Below are positions 55,702-64,000 of a DNA stretch of 64,000 bases, in pieces; the first letter of the stretch is position 1; every line of letters starts with the position of its first letter. The notes below the pieces were generated by a model, which worked only from the letters and a program-made list of their open reading frames with translations, was not told the DNA's origin and ran no database searches. The position numbers and the translations under genes are program-made. The stretch spans positions 35,438,001 through 35,502,000 of the forward strand of contig JBAIAC010000008.1 in the NCBI GenBank assembly GCA_037349315.1, given 5' to 3'. This DNA is from Chelydra serpentina (Eukaryota; Chordata; Testudines; Chelydridae).

Positions 55702-55859
55702 GGGTGATCAGATGTCCCGGTTTTTTTGTTTGTTTGTTTTGTTTTTTGCTCTGACAACTCCGGCATTTTTTTGTTTTTGTTTTCACTTGGACAACTCCAG
55801 CCGGGTTTTTTTGCTTCCCCCATGTGTCCCGATTTTTGGGTGCTTTAATCTGGTCACCC
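55702..55859. mobile_element. TA-flanked MITE (GGGTGATCAGATGTCCCGG end)
   Basis: Ends GGGTGATCAGATGTCCC and AATCTGGTCACCC are inverse copies, with TA on both sides (55700-55701, 55860-55861), as expected for a Tc1/mariner-type target. The interior is T-rich with repeated 'gacaactcc'. Class assignment is inferred from the TA flanks. Confidence 0.82.
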
Positions 55860-55861
55860 TA

Positions 55862-56368
55862 GTTGTGACCCATGAAGGCACGGTGACATGGGGATAGGAG
55901 AGAAATCCTGTGCACAACATTTTAGGCCCTCTCCAATTTTTGCTGCATTTTTGTAAGAACCGTCTCCAGGAAAGGACAGCACCAACAATGGGAACTGTCA
56001 CAGACCCATCAGCCCATCATTTGCCTTTCTGAGCGGGGAGGTAACAGAAGAGTGTGGGTGGGTTTTGTGAAGGATGAGCGGGGCCACTTCCCATATACTC
56101 TTGAGGATCCCATCCATCAATTGAGAAGAGTTCTGCTGTGTTAAGCATCCAGAAATGTAGACAATGATATTCAGTTTAACCAAAACTTAAGTCCCGCAAG
56201 TGGTTGACCCTCTCCTACTGCAATTACTATATCTCCCCTGCAGTGGGCACCGACCATTGCTGAGCATGGCTGGTGCTTTAGGGTCACTCTAATAGCTGGT
56301 CACCCTTTCCCCGCTCCAATAGCAGCATGACAGCAGCTCTTCTGGTGCAAGCATTTCTCATCAGGCAT
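55862..56368. other. Unannotated sequence
   Basis: Nothing recognised. Confidence 0.4.
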
Positions 56369-56371
56369 TAT

Positions 56372-56632
56372 GAGCTTGTCTACATGGCCCGACAGTACGG
56401 ACTATGCGGGGGGGGGGGGGGAGGGAGTGAACTACTGTGCACACAGAGTGTAGAGCTGTAACTGCCCCAGGTAGACCCTGCTAGCACAAACTACAAGGTA
56501 CCTAGTTTGCATTAACATAGCCCCATTTACAGTTTGTTCTAGCAGGGGCTACAGTTACAGCTCAACACTTCAGTGGGCATTGCAGCTCACACCCCTGTAG
56601 CGCACACACTGCAGGGCCATGTAGACAAGTCC
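56372..56632. mobile_element. Harbinger-like MITE
   Basis: Ends GAGCTTGTCTACATGG and CCATGTAGACAAGTCC are inverse copies; TAT flanks both sides (56369-56371, 56633-56635). 'gtgtagagctgtaactgccc' and its inverse 'gctacagttacagctcaaca' form a long internal stem. A 13-G run lies at about 56409. Confidence 0.85.
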
Positions 56633-56635
56633 TAT

Positions 56636-57200
56636 GTCTCTCCCAAGTATCCAGGATGAGCTGATAACAGGCTACTCACAAAGTAAAATGCCAAATATTT
56701 ACTAACCAAGGAAAATAATGAACCAGCCAAAAGCTTTATAGTCTCCCACGGCTTGAGAGCATATATAATGTGGACTTCCAAACTAATCTTCTCCGAATTG
56801 GCCCTGTCTCAGTTCTAGTTCCCTGATCAGGTTTTTATAGCAACTGGAACATATTATCTAAGCATCTTGGGAGCGCTTGCCTCTCCACAGGATTCCTTAG
56901 CTCCAGCTGGTCCTAATTGAAAATGCTGCCTCCTCGGGCACTTTAGGTCTTGGGATACAGAAAAGTGGTTCATTCGAGTTCATTTAGACCCTAAGAAACA
57001 AAGACAAAAGAACAGGGAAGCATCTGACTGTGTGCTGGGGTGAACAGGTGACAGAGAGGAAAGGAGAGACATTCATTCCCACTTCATTCATAGCAGAACA
57101 GATTCCCCAAACAGACAAGAGGCCCATCCCCAGGTTACTGAAAAGAGAAAGGACTAGACTCTTTTCCTTCCCCTCCAGGACGACTACTTTCAGAGTAGAC
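56636..57200. other. Unannotated sequence
   Basis: Nothing recognised. Confidence 0.4.
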
Positions 57201-57330
57201 AAGGGTGGTCTAGTGGTTTGGAATGACTATGGGGTTTGGGTAACACAGGTTCAGGTCCCTGCTTTGCCTCAGACTCCATGCATGATGTTGGGCAAATCAT
57301 CTAGGGCCAGATTTTCAAAGGTATTTAGGT
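57201..57330 (+). mobile_element. tRNA-derived SINE fragment
   Basis: 'agggtggtctagtggtttgg' (A-box side), aggttcaggtcc (B-box-like, about 57247), 'ctttgcctcagactccatgc' and 'gatgttgggcaaatcat' follow the SINE at 16971, then 'ggccagattttcaaaggtat'. Confidence 0.6.
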
Positions 57331-58028
57331 ATCGAAAGAAGCAGACAGGCCCATAGTGTTGTTTTTCAAATGTGCCTAGAATTCATACTTCTTTTAAATG
57401 CAACCTGAATTGTCACATCTCTTTAGGCTTACGTCCCTGTCACGCAGTGGTGGAAGCAAAGTCTTTGTGGAATGGGAGCCACAGCTATTCTTCAGGAGAG
57501 ATATGTGCAGAAAAAGAAAAGCTGAAAGCTCTTCCCCAGAAGTAGCGGAATCAGCTAATGTAGATTTTTCCTAAATCCAGGACCTCTTTGGGGCTGGCCC
57601 TTGAGATGAACCCTCAGCAGCATGATGCGCCTCTGGAAATTCCCAGACTGCAAGAAGTCTTTTCTTTCTCATTGAAGCTGCTAATCGCACATGGACAAAA
57701 AAATCTCATATGCTTTAGGCACATCACAACGATTGGTACTGTGGGACCCACCTCACTAGGGAACCCCCAAAGTGACATCAAAGTGCAAAGAAGCAATAAT
57801 GGCAGACAGACGGCTAAATTTCACTGGCAGATCTTCAAAGGTGGTTGAGAAAGGCTGTTGTGGGAGTGAAGGAGACAGGACAAGATTATCCATTTAAATT
57901 AGTTCCAGAAAAGGGTGTAGTTTTGAGCCTGTTCTTATTTTGCTTAAGCCATTATTAGCCAGTAAGGAGCTGTGTAGTGTCATCTGTTTAAGTCTCTTAA
58001 ACCAGCTGTAACTGATAGCGCTAGTAGC
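57331..58028. other. Unannotated sequence
   Basis: Nothing recognised. Confidence 0.4.
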
Positions 58029-59153
58029 TGTGACACTCTGTACCTCGGGAGAACACCGTACACCCCCATGTTCATCTTTATAAAATGATTGTGTGGTATC
58101 CAATGCAAAGTTTGTCATGCTGGGTGTCTTCGGAAGGTTCATAATGCACTGAGCATAGTGGTTATAGTGATGTTATAGTAATTGTTATAGTAAGGTTATA
58201 GGTTATAATTTTATGTATATAGTTATGAGGCTGAAAAATGTATCCTCATGGCTTAAAGCATGCCCATGAAAAAACTCTCCAAGAACAGAGAGGTAATTCA
58301 CACCTTGTCAGGGCATGGATGGGACAAACCTAGCCCAGCCTCACAGGAACAATGGACACTGGCTTAGGCAGCAACAAAATAATTTGTTAGACCCTCAAGG
58401 GAGTCACCCCCTTTCTTTGGACAGTTTGTGACTGTGATGAGGTAATGCTCACCTGACTCTGAATGGAGGGCGGGGGGCGGAAGGCAAAGCCAAGAGGAAA
58501 GAAAGGACATGATAAAAGGGAGAGACATTTCACCATGCTCTCTGTCTTCCACCTACATGTACAGACACCATCACCACCAAGCGACTGAAACGCTGATCAA
58601 AGGGGAGAGCCTGACTGAAATATAACCAGCCAGCCTGTGGTGAGAAGCATCTAAGTTTTTAATGACATAGACAGTGTTAAGATCAGCTTAGAATGCATTT
58701 TGCTTTTATTTCATTTGACCAAATCTGACTTGTTATGCTTTGACTTATAATCACTTAAAATCTATCTTTATAGCTAATAAATCTGTTTGTTTATTCTACC
58801 TGAAGCAATGCGTTTGGTATGAAGTGTGTCAGAGGCTCCTCTTGGGATAACAAGCCTGGTACATATCAATTTCTTGGTTAAATTGATGAAATCATATAAG
58901 CTTCCAGCATCCAGCGGGCATAACTGGACACTGCAAGACGGAGGTTCCTAGGGTTGTTTCTGGGACCAGAGATATTGGCTAGTGTCCTTCGCTTGCAAGT
59001 AGCTGAGAGCAGCTTACATACCAAGGGCTGTGCACGAACAGCCCAGGAGTGGGGGTTCTCACGGTGGAGCAGAGTAAGGCTGGCTCCCAGAGTCAAGGAT
59101 TAGAGTGGCCTAGCAGATCACTGGTCCAGATAACACCAGAGGGGAATGTCACA
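58029..59153 (+). mobile_element. Solo LTR, 1.1 kb
   Basis: It begins TGTGACACTCTGTACC and ends GGGGAATGTCACA, the inverted TG...CA ends of an LTR. Flanks gtagc and gtagg match at 4 of 5 bases. TATA-like gataaaaggg (58511-58520) and AATAAA (58776-58781) are in LTR order. The U5 part 'tgcaagacggaggttcctag' and 'ctggctcccagagtcaagga' I recall from a turtle LTR family. A degenerate 'gttatagtaa' run lies at 58160-58215. No internal retroviral genes are adjacent. Confidence 0.85.
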
Positions 59154-59887
59154 GTAGGCTGTTATCCTTTATGTGGACCAGTTATTAAAAGGGGGTGGGA
59201 ACATAGTTTTCCAGTGGGCTTCACAGCTATTTCCTGACAGCAGAGGAATGCTGAGACTCAGGACTCCTGGGTCCTATTCCAGGTTCTGGAGGACAGTGTT
59301 CTATAGTGGTTACAGACTCTTTTGGCTCTCTGTCCCCAGCCTGCCTCTGTCCCCTTCTTTTCCTAACCCACCCCTCCAGCTCCTGCCCGAATCCCCCTCT
59401 ACTCCTGTTCAATGCTCCCACCCTTTTGCTTCTGCTCCTCCCCATCCTCTGACTTCTGCAACCTCCTCCCCCAGGGCCCTCATTTCCCACTACTCTGCAG
59501 TCTAGCATGGCTACTTCCACTTTCGCCTTCTTCTCTGCTCTCACTTCCAGTACTTGTTGCTACAGCAGACGCTGGCTGCTGGGAGAAGCAATTGCAGGGG
59601 AAGTACTGCTCGGCTTCTTCAAAGAATTTAGCTGCTAAACTCTAACATCTCTAGTGAGCATGTACCAAGTGGAATTTTCCAAAGGCTCATAGCTTGACCA
59701 ATTTTGTGCAGCTTTTCATAAGGACAGCAAAAGGCACATCCCTGACAGTAGGGATGGTTCAAGTTTGACGAAATTATAGGCAAATGAAAACAGGGTCTTA
59801 AATTGGGAAGTGTCAGGCAACCTTAACTATAGGCAGAGCCATCAACTCACCCTCTCAGAAACTAGTAACTGGAGGCTACATTTTCTG
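59154..59887. other. Mostly unannotated, with a SINE-like scrap
   Basis: 'actcaggactcctgggtcct' and 'attccaggttctgg' (about 59255-59290) resemble part of a tRNA-derived SINE head. The C/T-rich stretch 59310-59500 yields chance frames on both strands. Confidence 0.35.
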
Positions 59888-59975
59888 TAGTTACACCCAT
59901 GTAAATCCAGCTTAATTCCGTTAAGTTCAGTGCAGTTTTGCACAAGCATAACTGAGAGCAAATGGGCCAGATTCC
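59888..59975 (-). repeat. Fragment of the 'ggccagattct' repeat family
   Basis: 'gttacacccatgtaaatcca', 'ataactgagagca' and the final 'ggccagattcc' match this palindromic family. Confidence 0.5.
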
Positions 59976-62900
59976 ACCACATTCACTCATATTGAGAAAC
60001 CTCAATTCAATTTCAATTTGAGCCAGGGTGACAGAAGATAGCCTACAATCTGACCCTAAGATTTTATTGCAACAAAGCACATTGGACCCAGGCCTTCCGT
60101 CCTAGTGAACAGGTTTTGGCTTTGGGTAGGGGTTCTCTGCTGGGGACAGATAAAGAGAATCCCCAGATTGTGACACACCACTGAGAAGTTGGAGGAGCCA
60201 GGATTTGGTCCAATATGAGCAAAGTTCTGTAAAATATCAAGAGGGTACTAACTCCACTGTCCTGCATTGATTGTGACAGACGTGTGTATACGGTTATAGG
60301 GAAAAAGAGATATGTAAATTAACCAGTGCTTCAATTACAAATCCATTTCATAGTGCAAAGCTCCACACTTGCAGATAACTGAAGGGTTTAGAGACGCTAT
60401 CTGCCCCTCTGCTTCTTGGGCTCCAGTCCTGCGTGAGGCAGGCCTTCCCTACCCACAGCCCCCCGCCATCTCAGTAAAATGCACATTCAGTGTAATAGGC
60501 TTTAACATCAAAGGAGCCAAGCATTATTTTTCCTCCCTCAGGCTCCTAACGAACCATATGTTTCAGCTCTGAAAATATGTCTTCAATTGACACACAGTTT
60601 TCTTTTCTTTTTTTAATTGCTCCTCGAGGATCCTAAAACATAAAGTCATGCAGATGGAAAATATAATATTGATCAACCTCTTGTTCCACTCTCTCCTTCC
60701 CTCCCCTGCTCCCAACCTCGTATAATCAATTCCACATGGGTTTCAGGCATCCCCAATGTTCATGTCTTATTTAACGTCACTTCCTTATTACACAAAAGGA
60801 AGTAAGAATGTTTGACAAGAGTTTGGGGAGTTTTAAAAGAAATAAATGACAAACACTAAACATTTTGTATAGTGTGTGGTATTATTTTCAGTTGCAAGTA
60901 TAAATATTGTCATTATAATACAAGAAAAAAACACTTCAGTTCATTATGTTGACAAAAGACTTTTCTTAAGAACTATATTTCATGTAAGAGTTTTAAACAA
61001 CCAAGAAACCAGAAGCCTGATCTGCTTTTTTTTTAAGTCAATGGGGGTTTTCCCATTCACTTAATGGGAGGAGGATCTAGTTCCCTAGAGAGGAAATGTA
61101 CATTGTCATTTTAATTTGGAATTATTTAACAAAGCTGTGAAGTTGTTTCCATTTTTTTCCAGAAAATAAAACAAACAAGAAAAATGCCTTTGACTCAAAG
61201 AAATACAAGACCTAAAATACTGAATGCAGTTATCAGATAGACCTGAATTTCAGGGATACAAGTCTGTCTATGGCAAGATTTGCCACAGTGCTCTAAAGTT
61301 ATCAGAAAGGCTTCAGAAAATAAAGAAAGCTATGGTTCAGTTCACTAGAGGTAAGTACATTTATTAACATTTATATAAAATCTCGTCCTTTCCATAACTC
61401 TTAGTAATTCAGGTTTATGGTTTTAAAAGGAAGATTAGAAATGTGTAAATCTTGAAGTACCCATAATACAGCAACTGGGGTGCAAAACCTGCCCACTTCT
61501 GGCATCTTAAATAAAGTATTCATTTCACAGGAAAATATGGGCCAGATTCTCTACCCACATGATCTAATCAACCTTTTCTGTTCTTGAGATATAGGAAAAC
61601 AAACTATGTGATACTCCCTCATTTGAGGATGTTAAAATGTTACACTCTGAACTTGTAAAGCCTTTTACACTTGTGAATAGTCCTACCAAAGTCTGTTTGC
61701 ATGACAGCGGACTACTCGCGTGAGCAAGGGTTTGCAAGTAACATGTAAAGTCAACCTGATATTGAGAAGGACGCTGAGTATCTTGAAAGAGTTCTGCTAA
61801 ATTCACCAGCCAGCATCATCAATGCAAGGAAGAGGTACTCTTCACGCTAGTGGAAAAACTAAACAGGACAGGAGATTGTTCCAAATGAGGGGGGAATGCC
61901 AGAGTCTATTGCAACAGTATAGCATTAGGATTTTACAGTTCTAAGTCCTTCTCAGCAACTCAGGGACTTGGCTGCTTGAGTGCACAGGTGTCCAAAATAA
62001 AGAAATGAATACACTTCATACTGAGTGGCATCGTTTTCCTTGTGGAAAGGCAGCGATTGGCGTGGTGTGAGGATGGGAGCACCCTCTCAGCTGAGCAGTG
62101 ATCTCTCCACATCGAGGTTAAAGTATATTTTTTCTCTTCCCTGGCTGTTTTCTTCTCTCCCCCTGCCCTCCTTTGCCTCCCTCTTTGGGCTGGGCCTTTT
62201 CAGTTTGAGAGCTTGAGGTGCTCTCTCTCTCTCTGTTCATCTCGCCTCTTCTGGGGACTGTTCCAGAGCTTCCTTCTACTCTTATTATGGAGATGTCTAC
62301 CTTTCCCTCTTTCTCTTCCTTTATTCATTATTCTCTCCTTTCCCAGCAATGGTACCCAGTCAGTTCTGACACCATGAGGTGCAGGCAGGAACCCAAAGAG
62401 AAACACATGCTTTCAGCAGGGGCAAGAGTTTTATCAATGACAAAGAAAGTCAGGACCACTTCCAGGTGTAATAGGATCTACAATACTAACTCCAGTACAG
62501 ATATTACAAAGCCATTGCCTCTGCTCTGTGGACAGAGGGTTTTACCAAGGCTTCTTCAGGGGTGTCAATCCCACATCTCTCAAGAACATTAAAAAACTGA
62601 CATGCTGTACATTGAAGAGAATTGTTGACTACCTCTGCCTTATGATCTGTGCTGGATGTCTGCCTTCATATTTCTTTCTGCGAAAAACTGAGAAATAAAT
62701 CATAATGTAAGATGCCATTTTATTTTCACGTTAATTCATACATTTATTTTTGCAGTAGCTGATTGAAAATATTCATATCCCTTAAATTGCAGAGGGGGGG
62801 AAGCGAACAGTGGTCAAACGGAAAAGAAGGTATAAATTAGAGAAGTCTTGTGTCTTAGCCAATGCTTTTTAAAATGACTGACTGCCCAGTTCCTTAAGCT

Positions 62901-63856
62901 CTGTTGCTTCAGAGGGAAAGTCATGCTGCATATAAATGTCAATGACTGATTAAAAAAATATAATGTATTAAATATGCCAGTTGGAAAGCTTGCCTTGAAT
63001 TTGGAAATAGATTAACCTTCATGAGCATGAACTAATTTTACCTCTGATATAAGAGTTTTGTAATCATTGGATGCTGAATTTCTGGCAGCAAAATACGTTG
63101 GAAATAACGTTAAAACCATTTTGAGAGGACTGCTGCTGACGATGCTTTTACAGATGTGATTGATAATTTAATTGTAAAGACACATGATATATCTGGCATA
63201 TAACTATGAAGATGATCTTTTTTTTCTCAATCCCATGCTAGAGCAAACAATACAAAATCATTTACAAATATTTGCACAGTGATCTGACTGGGAAATGGTC
63301 TGATAGTCACGCTAGTAACATGAGTCACAAATGAAAAATAGCATTGCCGCTGACTTACCAGCAGGAGAGGCACAGTGTTAATGGGCGAATTTGCAGTATC
63401 TACCATGACTAAAATTATTTATTTCTTTGTATGGTTTTGCACCCCTTACACAGCTCCAACAGTACTTATACCGATCATTACAACAGACACCCTCTGTATG
63501 AAAACCGCACAGTTACAATGTAGGACAAATCCTGCTCTTACCCAGTAAAAAAGTGAGACGAAGCATGAATGCTTAGGGCCATATTTTGATACCTAAACTC
63601 ATGCCCAGAGTGTTTTCTACAGTTTTGACTACACTTTCTGTGGCATATATTGACTGGCTGTTTTCTCCAACCCTGTCCTGCTCTCTCCCAGTCTTGTCAC
63701 CTCGGCCTCATTCCTCCCCTGCCCCTCACACCCTTCTTTCTCTCTCCTCGTTGTTTTTCCTGCCCTGTCCCCCTCAGTCACCTCTTCCCTTCACTGTCTC
63801 CCTTCCCTTCCTGTGCTGTTTGGCCAATCCCCTCCAACTAAACCCCATCCCACACC
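59976..63856. other. Unannotated sequence
   Basis: Nearly 3.9 kb without a recognised exon, repeat end or RNA gene; generally AT-rich, with pyrimidine-rich patches near 62110-62340 and 63660-63830 that give chance open frames. Confidence 0.4.
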
Positions 63857-63877
63857 AGAGAGAGAGAGAGAGAGAGA
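63857..63877 (+). repeat. (GA)n microsatellite
   Basis: About ten GA units. Confidence 0.9.
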
Positions 63878-63973
63878 TTGTGGAACTAACAGGACATTTG
63901 CAGGCCATCACACTGATTACTCTGTGTGTATGTTATTTCCCTTTCCCCCACTCTTGTCTGACTTATCTAGTTA

Positions 63974-64000
63974 GGCCATGTCTACACTAGCACTTATGTC
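63974..64000. mobile_element. Left end of a Harbinger-like MITE, cut by window edge
   Basis: TTA (63971-63973) is followed by GGCCATGTCTACACTAGCAC, the TIR type seen at 17100, 46022 and 56372. The rest lies outside the window. Confidence 0.7.

Noticed and set aside
1..64000. CRISPR arrays, operons or ribosome binding sites
   Set aside because: The repeats are interspersed eukaryotic transposons; no regular spacer array or prokaryotic gene layout exists.
1..64000. Host gene exons
   Set aside because: No frame outside the transposons shows a recognisable domain with flanking splice sites; small unconserved exons cannot be excluded without RNA or comparative data.

Overview
This window reads as intergenic or intronic DNA from a non-avian sauropsid, most likely a turtle. 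The evidence is the repeat content: CR1 LINE tails, Penelope-like tails with a diagnostic hairpin, Harbinger elements and MITEs, several hAT-like non-autonomous families, tRNA-derived SINEs and solo LTRs. A crocodilian cannot be excluded from sequence alone. I found no convincing host protein-coding exon, no host tRNA or rRNA gene, and nothing prokaryotic. Most long open frames are chance frames inside GC-rich or low-complexity repeats.

Layout. 1-5 kb: a hAT-like element (347-1094) and a decayed LINE with reverse transcriptase and a C-terminal C2H2 finger (about 2150-4350). 6-13 kb: a hAT MITE with a perfect 8-bp target duplication (6462-6842), a 208-bp-arm inverted repeat (8770-9240), another hAT-like element (9956-10261), a CR1 tail (10655-11193) and an LTR fragment (11778-12640). 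13-19 kb: a possible LTR, then a nested pile-up of a SINE, a Harbinger MITE and a 0.95-kb TIR-bounded repeat, followed by a decayed hAT element (18634-18918). 21-28 kb: two short Penelope hairpin insertions, each with its own 14-bp target duplication, a 565-bp TIR element (25024-25588), a solo LTR with a 5-bp duplication (26635-27714) and members of a CAGGGCCGGC-ended family. 35-37 kb: an antisense CR1 carrying a Penelope tail with a 13-bp duplication.

The centre of interest is 38.2-46.3 kb. It holds a nearly complete 4.95-kb autonomous-type Harbinger element, then a 2.6-kb Penelope-like element with reverse transcriptase and GIY-YIG endonuclease, then a Harbinger MITE with TAA duplications. 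The Harbinger carries convergent genes: a HARBI1-like DDE transposase (+) and a two-exon Myb/SANT-like partner (-). A third, unrecognised 96-aa open frame on + lies inside the Myb intron with its own AATAAA. In this family type, transposase and Myb-like protein are thought to act together: the Myb protein recruits the transposase to the ends and the nucleus, and the transposase cuts at TWA targets. Here the transposase is dead (a stop codon, and lysine where the catalytic glutamate is expected), while the spliced Myb frame is intact.

46.4-64 kb is mostly unresolved sequence. It contains a hAT-like element (47712-48455), a CAGGGCCGGC-family copy (50685-50858), an LTR related to the one at 26.6 kb (54901-55700), two more MITEs, a 1.1-kb solo LTR (58029-59153), and the left end of another Harbinger-like MITE cut by the window edge (63974). 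Family names rest on recognised motifs, termini and target duplications, not on database searches.
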